This document shows, one piece after another, positions 1-5,427 of a stretch of DNA of 13,557 bases (positions are counted from its first letter, which is position 1; each line of letters opens with the position of its first letter). This stretch comes from Thioploca sp. Lineage in GTDB: Bacteria; Pseudomonadota; Gammaproteobacteria; Beggiatoales; Beggiatoaceae. The stretch lies in assembly GCA_011371325.1 (NCBI GenBank), contig DRQV01000032.1, forward strand, positions 1 through 13,557, given 5' to 3'. The translations under genes were made by a program, and so were the position numbers. Below the pieces are notes generated by a model that was given only the letters and a program-made list of their open reading frames with translations, was not told the origin of the DNA and did no database searches.

Positions 1-109
1 TGAAGTAAATGTAACTAGTCCTTCAGGAATTCCAGAAATAAATAAAGTAACCAATAAAAAACATGAAGGATATATAGTGGATTATTTAGAGTCACGAGTA
101 AAAATATAA
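1..109 (+). CDS. gshB: Glutathione synthetase, C-terminal end only (partial)
   Basis: A 35-codon open frame enters from the left edge (first whole codon at 2-4) and ends at TAA 107-109. It begins EVNVTSPSGIPEI and ends YLESRVKI. This matches the end of proteobacterial GshB, where a (E/T)-(I/V)-N-V-T-S-P-(T/S) motif near the C-terminus supplies the Glu and Asn ligands for the ATP-bound Mg2+ and is followed by a short helix ending the ATP-grasp domain. GshB joins gamma-glutamylcysteine to glycine in the cytoplasm, the second step of glutathione synthesis. Only the tail is present, so integrity and start cannot be judged. The identification rests on one strong motif plus its correct distance from the stop. 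No terminator hairpin with a U-tract follows the stop. Confidence 0.85.
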   Translation, partial: EVNVTSPSGIPEINKVTNKKHEGYIVDYLESRVKI

Positions 110-189
110 GATGAAACACATGGCAATATGGAACATTAATGTAATTGGTTATGTCTTTCTTGGTATAAATATTATTACTAATTGAAGAG

Positions 190-429
190 GTTAAACCAGT
201 ATTTTTTATTGTTTGGTCAACTTGAGCATAGTTGACTTGGGCTATTTGTTGGATGTTGAGGCTACAGGCTTGTTTTATGGCGGTTTCTAGGGCTGTACGA
301 ACAAGAGCTGATTGTAAAATTGCACATCTTCGTCCAATTTTCATCTGGTTTTTTTGCAAAAGTTTTTTCAACAAAAACCTTTCCGCCTTTACTATTAGCA
401 AAGAAGACACATTGAGGCAACTTTTTCAT
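190..429 (-). pseudogene. Possible decayed, frameshifted gene of unknown function
   Basis: On the minus strand two different frames look protein-like one after the other. The first starts at ATG 429 (MKKLPQCVFFANSKGGKVF...) and stays sensible through about residue 40, then hits a stop at 262-264. The second, open from ATG 410 down to a stop at about 15, looks like random sequence at first. From about 320 leftwards it becomes helix-like (ALVRTALETAIKQACSLNIQ and on through QVDQTIKNTG). Its distal end is merely antisense to gshB. This pattern is what one indel near 310-330 in a single former gene would leave. I do not recognise the product. The overlap may also be chance in AT-rich DNA, so this is a weak call. 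Confidence 0.25.
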
Positions 430-524
430 CGAGTTCTTTCTTATTTAATCTTTCAACCTTCATTTACCATTTGCTTACAAACTGGATGCAATTTATTTTG
501 AGAGCTAACTTATGTTCTATAAAA

Positions 525-550
525 TATTTGTCAAGTATACTTGACAAATA
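525..550. repeat. Perfect 26-bp palindrome (candidate operator)
   Basis: Each 13-base half reads TATTTGTCAAGTA towards the centre (between 537 and 538), and the two halves are exact reverse complements with no loop. The right half contains the TTGACA -35 box of the tRNA-Ser promoter (541-546). A protein bound here would be placed to block RNA polymerase. There is no U-tract, so it does not look like a terminator. The perfect symmetry is seen directly; the operator role is inferred. Confidence 0.6.
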
Positions 551-569
551 AAACTATTTCTTAGATAAT
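541..569 (+). promoter_or_regulatory. Sigma70 promoter for tRNA-Ser
   Basis: The -35 is TTGACA (541-546, perfect) and the -10 is GATAAT (564-569, five of six), with the ideal 17-base spacer. Transcription should start near 576, about 9 bases before the tRNA 5' end. This suits a strongly expressed stable RNA gene. Confidence 0.8.
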
Positions 570-584
570 GTTAAGTTCTTTAGT

Positions 585-674
585 GGAGAGGTACCGAAGT
601 GGTCATAACGGCGCAGACTTGAAATCTGTTGAGGGCGAAAGCCTCCGTGGGTTCGAATCCCACCTTCTCCGCCA
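585..674 (+). tRNA. tRNA-Ser (anticodon UGA)
   Basis: A full type II tRNA cloverleaf is visible. The acceptor stem is 585-591 with 664-670 (one G-U pair), the discriminator is G671, and CCA is encoded at 672-674. The anticodon stem is 613-617 with 625-629, around a C-T-T-G-A-A-A loop, giving anticodon TGA (620-622) and reading UCN serine codons. A long variable arm (GAGG with CCTC around a GCGAAAG loop) is typical of serine tRNAs. The T arm is GTGGG-TTCGAAT-CCCAC. The next base, 675, is already the stop codon of the convergent TraB-family gene, so there is no spacer or separate terminator. Confidence 0.97.
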
Positions 675-1556
675 CTAATATATTGGTTTGATCTTATAAC
701 CTTTATGTTCTAATAATTTAAGTATTCCTTTTTCACCTGGTAAATGTAACGCTCCTACAGCAATAAATGCATTGCCTTCTTGTAAAAGCTTGAGCATACG
801 ATCAACCATAGTAACATTCCGATCATTAACCATTCTGTTATAAAAATTATCAGTAAAATCTTGGTTTTTACTATTTTTTGCCATATATTCAATGCTAAAT
901 TTCTGTAATTTAGTTAGATCACGTTGTAAATATAATTCATGCAGTTTAGCAAACATTTCTGGCATTTCATCGATATTTGTTATAGTTTCTGTCAATAACA
1001 TTATCTGTTCTTTCAAAGGTAAATTTTCAAAAACAGCCAATTGTTCTTCCACTTTTTCTAAACCATGAACATCTATTTCAAGTTTCATAGCCTCTTTATA
1101 CAATATGAGATCTAAAAAATTTCCTGATTTAGGTGGTGGAGTGCTTAAAGTAGCTATAACTGCCCAAGGTTTTAATTTTTTAGCTATTACTGGAGGAATT
1201 TGATATTTGCGTAAGGCTTCTGAAACTTGAATAAACAATTCTTCATCAATTAGTTTATCTAAAGATTGTGTTTCATCAGTAATTAACATGGCAGCAGAGG
1301 CCTTTAACATAGTAGGCATATCTAATAACATTTCTAATGCGATATTATCCGCTTTCTCAAAATAACCTCGAATTTCTTTTGGTAATTTATTAACCCGAAC
1401 ATCTTCCGAATGTATAGTGCCAAAAACATAGCTTGCTTCAATTCCAGATTTTGTTACTTGCCACAATAGACCTTTTTGAGTTTCAGTTGCAAATAAAGTG
1501 CTAGTGAATAAAACACAAACTAATATAACAAACCATCGATAGATAGGCATTTTCAT
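675..1556 (-). CDS. TraB/GumN-family exported protein (YbaP-like)
   Basis: This 293-residue protein has an N-terminal signal peptide (basic MKMPIYRW, a hydrophobic stretch to about residue 20, and a likely cut after the FATE region), so it should act in the periplasm or at the envelope. TraB/GumN-family motifs appear in order: GTIHSED (46-52), LKPW (128-131), GLE (165-167), the NDRN and downstream acidic patch (244-252), and GALHLPGEKGI (268-278). The family, which includes E. coli YbaP, has a metalloprotease-like Tiki/EreA-type fold; its bacterial substrates are not established, so no reaction is assigned. Length is normal. ATG 1556 is used; Met3 at 1550 is an alternative, and neither has a strong Shine-Dalgarno. 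A TTGGAA-17-TATTAT promoter (1598-1626, minus) lies upstream. The gene ends immediately beside the convergent tRNA-Ser. Confidence 0.88.
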   Translation of the reverse strand: MKMPIYRWFVILVCVLFTSTLFATETQKGLLWQVTKSGIEASYVFGTIHSEDVRVNKLPKEIRGYFEKADNIALEMLLDMPTMLKASAAMLITDETQSLDKLIDEELFIQVSEALRKYQIPPVIAKKLKPWAVIATLSTPPPKSGNFLDLILYKEAMKLEIDVHGLEKVEEQLAVFENLPLKEQIMLLTETITNIDEMPEMFAKLHELYLQRDLTKLQKFSIEYMAKNSKNQDFTDNFYNRMVNDRNVTMVDRMLKLLQEGNAFIAVGALHLPGEKGILKLLEHKGYKIKPIY

Positions 1557-1596
1557 AATTTTCTTATTTATAAATTTTTCAAATGTATTTAAAGTG

Positions 1597-1626
1597 TATA
1601 ATATAACAAATTAGATAATTTTCCAA
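1597..1626. promoter_or_regulatory. Overlapping divergent promoters for the TraB-family gene and the hydrolase operon
   Basis: On the minus strand the -35 is TTGGAA (1626-1621) and the -10 is TATTAT (1603-1598), with an exact 17-base spacer; it drives the TraB-family gene. On the plus strand a perfect TATAAT lies at 1597-1602, sharing five bases with the minus -10. It has no good -35 (T-rich at about 1574-1580). It would start transcription near 1609, about 55 bases before the hydrolase ATG at 1664. The two polymerases could not occupy the site together. Confidence 0.5.
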
Positions 1627-1663
1627 ATTACTTTACAGTATTTTACATTTAAACTATTGATTT

Positions 1664-2599
1664 ATGAATATTTTAACAGAACACAATTTTAATATTACAA
1701 CTATAGATACTGGTTTTATAAGTCCACGTTTTGCCGCTAGTTACTTAATTACTGAAAATAATCATGCAACTTATATTGAAACTGGTGCTAATAGCTCAAT
1801 GCCGAACTTATTACAGGCCTTACAATATAATAATATTCCAGTTGAAAATGTTGATTATGTCATTGTAACTCACATACATTTAGATCATGCTGGTGGAGCC
1901 GGTCAATTAATGCAAATTTTACCAAATGCTAAGTTTGTAGTTCATCCGTATGGCGCTAAACATATGATAGACCCTAGTAAGTTAATTGCTAGCTCTAAAG
2001 CTGTATATGGTGAAAAAACATTTCAAGCTAATTATGGTGAGATTATACCAATTCCAGAAGAACGAATAATAACCGTAGCAGATGAGCAAATAATTAATTT
2101 TCAAGGTCGTCAACTATTATTTTTAGATACTCCTGGTCATGCTAGGCATCATTTTTGTATATTCGATGAACAGAGTAATAGTTTTTTTACTGGAGATACT
2201 TTTGGAATATCATTTCGAGATTTTGATACTGATAAAGGAGTACTAATTTTTGCATCTACAACTCCAATCCAATTCGATCCACCAGCAATGCATAATTCAA
2301 TTGACCGTTTATTAAAATTTAAGCCAACTAAAATGTTTTTGACTCATTTTGATGCAGTGAGTAATATAGATATATTGGCAGATAAATTACACTCTTCTAT
2401 AGATAAACAAGTTGATATTATGAAATCAGTAGCTGATAGTGATAGACGACATACATTATTACGTAAAACAATGATGGACTATCTATTGGTTGAATTAAAA
2501 AATTTAAACTATACTTTAACTGATGGTAAAATGAGACGTAAACTAGCTGATGAAGTAGAGATAAATTCTCAAGGTTTAGAAGTTTGGTGGGATAAATGA
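1664..2599 (+). CDS. Metallo-beta-lactamase-fold hydrolase
   Basis: This 311-residue cytoplasmic protein has no signal peptide. It carries the full two-metal site of the glyoxalase II-type metallo-beta-lactamase superfamily: THIHLDHAGG (H70, H72, D74, H75), H159 in DTPGHARHH, D178 in FTGDTFG, and H228 in LTHFD. All ligands are present, so it should bind two metals and be an active hydrolase. The family covers thioesters, lactones and phosphodiesters, and the substrate cannot be read from sequence. Residues from about 235 on form a helical C-terminal extension that may shape substrate access. No Shine-Dalgarno precedes ATG 1664. The last bases ATGA (2596-2599) overlap the next start, so translation of the phosphodiesterase is probably coupled. 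Confidence 0.9.
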   Translation: MNILTEHNFNITTIDTGFISPRFAASYLITENNHATYIETGANSSMPNLLQALQYNNIPVENVDYVIVTHIHLDHAGGAGQLMQILPNAKFVVHPYGAKHMIDPSKLIASSKAVYGEKTFQANYGEIIPIPEERIITVADEQIINFQGRQLLFLDTPGHARHHFCIFDEQSNSFFTGDTFGISFRDFDTDKGVLIFASTTPIQFDPPAMHNSIDRLLKFKPTKMFLTHFDAVSNIDILADKLHSSIDKQVDIMKSVADSDRRHTLLRKTMMDYLLVELKNLNYTLTDGKMRRKLADEVEINSQGLEVWWDK

Positions 2600-3168
2600 A
2601 AATTGGAATTGTATCAGATAGTCATGACAATATACCCTCGTTATGTGCCGCGATTGCTGACGCTAAATATCGTGGTGCTGAAGCTATATTACATTGTGGT
2701 GATATTGTAGCACCTAGTACTTTAGGGAAGGTACAACAATATGGTTTACCGTTACATGTTATTCATGGTAATAACAATGGTGATCTTTATGTTTTATCAA
2801 AATTATCTAACACTTCAAATAGCAAAATTTTTTATTATGGACAAGATGCTTCTTTTACTTTAAATGAAAAACGTATCTTTATAGTCCATTATCCTCATTA
2901 CGCCAGAGCAATGGCTATTACTGGTGATTATGATTTAGTATGTTGTGGACATAGTCATAATATATCTGTCAAAAATATCATTAATAGTAAAGGAACTGAA
3001 ACAATTGTATGTAATCCTGGAACTGTAGGAGGAGTTGGGGCCCCAGTAACATATTTATTTGGCGATTTAGAATCAATGACTTTTAAATTCCAACAGGAAA
3101 TTAAGAAAGGTGAATTTCATGAACAACCAACCAAAACTAACAATGGGATTGAGAAAAAAGAAAGATAG
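2596..3168 (+). CDS. YfcE/MJ0936-family metallophosphoesterase
   Basis: This 190-residue calcineurin-like phosphoesterase of the small YfcE/MJ0936 type acts on phosphodiesters in the cytoplasm; the natural substrate of the family is uncertain. The five signature blocks are in place: SDSHD (D8, H10), HCGD (D36), GNNN (N59, where GNCD is usual), H98 in IVHYPH, and GHSH (H119, H121). The core ends near residue 165 with NPGTVGG. The lysine- and glutamate-rich tail (about 170-190) is unlike the family and is encoded where the next gene begins in another frame, so the tail may simply be a by-product of that 50-nt overlap. The start overlaps the hydrolase stop by 4 nt. The two enzymes may act in one pathway, but that is inference from the operon alone. 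Confidence 0.9.
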   Translation: MKIGIVSDSHDNIPSLCAAIADAKYRGAEAILHCGDIVAPSTLGKVQQYGLPLHVIHGNNNGDLYVLSKLSNTSNSKIFYYGQDASFTLNEKRIFIVHYPHYARAMAITGDYDLVCCGHSHNISVKNIINSKGTETIVCNPGTVGGVGAPVTYLFGDLESMTFKFQQEIKKGEFHEQPTKTNNGIEKKER

Positions 3169-3619
3169 CTTATCTACTGAAAGAACGAAAATTACATTGG
3201 GATTAAGAAAAAAACCAATGTTAATGCAATCAGATAATATAATTAACTCAGTCAGAAAATCTTCTTTTAAAGGAAATTTTAGACCAATAAACCAACCTGC
3301 TCCAATTAATAGGATTAATCCTATAAAAATGCCAAAAACTCAAGGTAAATTAGAGGTTAATATAAAAATTACCCAATTACCTAATTTTGTGGAAAATATT
3401 AAAAATGGCTGGCGACGAGTTTACGTAAATGCTGACGGCTATTTAGTGCAAATCAAAATACGTCCTAAAGCTTGGAATAAGTTGCTTCAGGCCAATGAGG
3501 AATATTCTGATTGGATTGCCACCATTACCGGTAAAATTGGGGCAAGAATTAAAAATGGTTTTGAATTACTTGAACCAGCAATTCAAGTTTATAAAAATAA
3601 CAAGCCTACTAAAAATTAA
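3119..3619 (+). CDS. Small basic protein resembling 'fertility inhibition FinO-like' proteins, with a duplicated N-terminal tag
   Basis: This is a 166-residue protein from ATG 3119, which has a good Shine-Dalgarno (AAGAAAGG at 3103-3110, 8-base gap). A GTG at 3110 is in frame but lies on that ribosome site, so it is less likely. The gene begins inside the YfcE gene in another frame (50-nt overlap). Residues 6-15 (KLTMGLRKKK) and 24-33 (KITLGLRKKP) are a clear tandem repeat, followed by a basic, proline- and asparagine-rich linker to about 75. The C-terminal domain (GKLEVNIKITQLP, then GWRRVYVNADG, IRPKAW, WIATITGKIG, EPAIQVYK) resembles, from memory, compact proteins annotated 'fertility inhibition FinO-like', common in cyanobacteria. 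That label may not mean true FinO RNA-chaperone activity. It has no signal peptide or membrane segment. It is real and conserved-looking, with unknown function. Confidence 0.7.
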   Translation: MNNQPKLTMGLRKKKDSLSTERTKITLGLRKKPMLMQSDNIINSVRKSSFKGNFRPINQPAPINRINPIKMPKTQGKLEVNIKITQLPNFVENIKNGWRRVYVNADGYLVQIKIRPKAWNKLLQANEEYSDWIATITGKIGARIKNGFELLEPAIQVYKNNKPTKN

Positions 3620-3791
3620 ATAATTCACTGTTTAGTTAGCCTTAAAATAAAGATAACTATCTATAGCCAATCCATTTATAGAATAGTTTCTTTGACCTAT
3701 CGATGGTTATAGCATTTTCCAATTGAATACAGTAAAGAATTGCTATAAATTTTCATAGTTTGGAAATTAGAAATATTTAAAGGATTAATGT
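3620..3791. promoter_or_regulatory. Inverted-repeat-rich promoter region of the lipoprotein gene
   Basis: An extended -10, TGCTATAAA (3741-3749), is the best promoter element, with TTGAAT (3723-3728) a possible but close -35 (15-base spacer). Three inverted repeats surround it. CTATAGCCAATCCAT (3661-3675) pairs imperfectly with ATCGATGGTTATAG (3699-3712). TTATAGCA (3707-3714) pairs exactly with TGCTATAA (3741-3748), which covers the -10. TTTCCAA (3716-3722) pairs exactly with TTGGAAA (3760-3766). This layout could be an operator set or an RNA fold and was not tested by computation. Confidence 0.4.
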
Positions 3792-4316
3792 ATGTATATT
3801 ATTCGATGTATATTTTTGGGATTAATTATCAGTGGCTGTGGAAATAATGCTGGGCAAGAAATAACCGAACAAGCCGGACAAATTTCTGATATGGCAGTTA
3901 TTGAAATTGATAATGCTAAGGATGTAAATTCTGTAATAAAAGCTGCTAAAACAACTATTGAAGCTCTTAATAAGCTATCTGATGCTATTATATTAGCTCC
4001 TGATATTACTACTATTATTCCTGCTCAGGAAAAGTTTGAAATAGCTAGGTTTAAAACAGTGCAAAGATTACATACTTTCCTTGATTCAGAAAATAGTAAT
4101 TGTAAAAATATATTAAATATATTACTTAAATTAGACTCTAAAATAAAGAGTTATGCTTGTGAACAAAATAAAGAAGAGGACTTTTTAGGTTGTAATCCAT
4201 CTGAAAATGCTACTTGTGAATGTACGAGAAATTCGGTTGGTACTTGTCCAAACAATAAAGAATGCGTTTTATTATCAAGTGGTGTTTGTCAATGTAATAA
4301 ATGTTATGCCATTTAA
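3792..4316 (+). CDS. Predicted lipoprotein with a duplicated cysteine-rich tail, unknown function
   Basis: This is a 174-residue protein. The N-terminus is a lipoprotein signal: basic start, hydrophobic LGLII and lipobox ISGC with the lipidated Cys at residue 16. Gly at +2 suggests outer-membrane sorting. The Shine-Dalgarno AGGA (3781-3784) is 7 bases before ATG 3792; a nearby ATG at 3788 is in another frame and closes quickly. The middle (about 20-105) is helical and low in complexity (NAKDVNSVIKAAKTTIEALN). The tail has eight cysteines in an ordered pattern, C-x7-C-x-C-x7-C-x5-C-x7-C-x-C-x2-C. It contains two matching units (CNPSENATCEC and CVLLSSGVCQC), which suggests a small disulfide-stabilised extracellular knob. 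Two more cysteines lie upstream. No known family is recognised. It has its own promoter, and hairpins follow it. Confidence 0.8.
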   Translation: MYIIRCIFLGLIISGCGNNAGQEITEQAGQISDMAVIEIDNAKDVNSVIKAAKTTIEALNKLSDAIILAPDITTIIPAQEKFEIARFKTVQRLHTFLDSENSNCKNILNILLKLDSKIKSYACEQNKEEDFLGCNPSENATCECTRNSVGTCPNNKECVLLSSGVCQCNKCYAI

Positions 4317-4338
4317 CTTTAATTACAGTTTATTGTAT

Positions 4339-4383
4339 GTTCCTAAACTATATTTAGGAACTCAATGATTGGTTATGACCAAT
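4339..4383 (+). terminator. Two tandem hairpins after the lipoprotein gene (weak terminator)
   Basis: The first hairpin has a perfect 9-bp stem, GTTCCTAAA (4339-4347) with TTTAGGAAC (4353-4361), around a CTATA loop, and no U-tract. The second has a 6-bp stem, ATTGGT (4368-4373) with ACCAAT (4378-4383), around TATG, followed by a mixed TTCTCTT tail. Together they may end or attenuate transcription between the lipoprotein gene and the secreted-protein gene. Neither is a textbook terminator. Confidence 0.4.
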
Positions 4384-4421
4384 TTCTCTTCAAATATATT
4401 TTAAATTTAAGTTAATAATTT

Positions 4422-4715
4422 ATGATTGAGTATATTAAAGTAATATTTTGCTTATTTGCAATTCAAATTAATGTACAAGCTCAAATTTCTAATACTAAAG
4501 TAGTTGCATTAGTGGAAGCATTACGGCTTGCCGCTCCAGATGGAAATTTGATAGAATGTAAGATGGGAGCAGTTTTACAAGATGTAAACGATATGTCTAT
4601 TACAGTGCGTAGAGCTGTTGCTTGGTGGATGACAGGAAATAGCAATGATTATAATAAAGCTTCTGTAAAAAACTATACATTGAAAGGATTAGAATTTTAT
4701 AATAACCTTAAATAA
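4422..4715 (+). CDS. Small secreted protein, unknown function
   Basis: This is a 97-residue protein. Residues 1-20 form a signal peptide (MIEYIK, then hydrophobic VIFCLFAI, with a likely cut after NVQA), so the mature product of about 77 residues should be periplasmic or secreted. The mature part has one cysteine (in LIECKMG), a tryptophan pair (AWW) and no motif I recognise. No clear Shine-Dalgarno precedes ATG 4422. The stop at 4713-4715 is one base from the sulfotransferase start, so the two are almost certainly co-transcribed and possibly translationally coupled. That pairing raises the possibility that this protein is handled with, or helps deliver, the sulfated product, but this is inference only. 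Confidence 0.65.
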   Translation: MIEYIKVIFCLFAIQINVQAQISNTKVVALVEALRLAAPDGNLIECKMGAVLQDVNDMSITVRRAVAWWMTGNSNDYNKASVKNYTLKGLEFYNNLK

Positions 4716-4716
4716 T

Positions 4717-5427
4717 ATGTTAAATTTCCTTGGTATAGGTGCTCAAAAAGCAGGGACAACTTGGCTATATGAAATGTTAAATCATCATGTTGATATTTCA
4801 TTTCCAGCCGGGAAAGAGGTACATTTTTGGAATCGCCAACAACAAAAGGTAGATTGGTATAATTCATTGTTTATAAATAGTAATATAGCTGGTGATATTA
4901 CTCCAGCTTATGGTTTCTTATCAGTAAAAGTTATTAAACAAATTTATTCTTATTATCCAAAAATTAAGCTTATTTATATAATTAGGAATCCAATCTATCG
5001 TGCCTGGTCATCGGCCTTAATGGCATTAGATAGAGCAGAAATGACAATTACAGAAGCTTCTGATCAATGGTTTATCGATCATTTTAATTCTCAAGGTTCT
5101 CTTCAACGTGGGGATTATGAGATATGTATAAAAAATTGGTTACAAGTTTTTCCCGGTGAACAGTTGCTAATATTGCGATTTGAAGAAATAACGACTGATC
5201 CACAGCGATTATTGATAAAATGTTGTCATCATCTAAATATTGATCCAACTATCTATTTGTCTATAAATAACAATATCTTCCAAAAAAAAATATTTGCTGG
5301 AAGTGGGCAGTCTTTGCGTCCTTCTCTCTATCCATTTCTGTTTCAAATCTATCAAGCTAAAATTATTAGACTAGAGAAATATCTACAACAAGACTTCTCA
5401 AATTGGTTAATTCCATACGATGGTTAA
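4717..5427 (+). CDS. PAPS-dependent sulfotransferase
   Basis: This 236-residue cytoplasmic sulfotransferase should move sulfate from PAPS to an acceptor hydroxyl or amine. The 5'-phosphosulfate loop is GAQKAGTTWLY (residues 8-18, with K11). A KEVHFW motif (33-38) matches the KE.HFF block of heparan N-/O-sulfotransferase-like and bacterial enzymes, where the Glu acts as base. The 3'-phosphate site is YIIRNPIYRAWSSAL (87-101, with R90 and S98/S99). RGDYEICIKNWL (131-142) and LILRFEEI (151-158) are further family blocks. The length is near the low end for the family but all core parts are present. The acceptor is not predictable; cell-surface glycans are common targets. The gene lies one base after a small secreted-protein gene. 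It ends tail to tail with the histidine kinase gene, sharing TTAA (5424-5427). Confidence 0.92.
   Translation: MLNFLGIGAQKAGTTWLYEMLNHHVDISFPAGKEVHFWNRQQQKVDWYNSLFINSNIAGDITPAYGFLSVKVIKQIYSYYPKIKLIYIIRNPIYRAWSSALMALDRAEMTITEASDQWFIDHFNSQGSLQRGDYEICIKNWLQVFPGEQLLILRFEEITTDPQRLLIKCCHHLNIDPTIYLSINNNIFQKKIFAGSGQSLRPSLYPFLFQIYQAKIIRLEKYLQQDFSNWLIPYDG

Larger units (their letters stand above)
110..584. other. Poorly coding intergenic stretch between gshB and tRNA-Ser
   Basis: This stretch of about 475 bases has no convincing intact gene. A 24-codon frame starts one base after the gshB stop (ATG 111, ending TGA about 183-185) but resembles nothing I know. The middle (about 220-350) looks richer in G and C than its flanks and carries protein-like minus-strand frames, annotated separately as a possible decayed gene. 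The right end holds a 26-bp perfect palindrome and the tRNA promoter. Confidence 0.6.

Noticed and set aside
232..501. Plus-strand open frame of 89 codons
   Set aside because: The composition (many Phe, Ile, Cys, Trp) looks like the reverse complement of the minus-strand frames; it has no recognisable motif and no ribosome site.
541..569. Palindrome at 525-550 acting as a gshB-side terminator
   Set aside because: There is no U-tract on either strand and no loop, and it overlaps a strong -35 box, so an operator is a better explanation.
585..674. tRNA-Ser as the attachment site of an integrated element
   Set aside because: No integrase and no second copy of the tRNA 3' end were seen, and the gene after it is an ordinary TraB-family gene.
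3788..3850. ATG at 3788 as start of the lipoprotein gene
   Set aside because: It is in another frame that closes within about 20 codons; ATG 3792 gives the lipoprotein signal and a good AGGA spacing.
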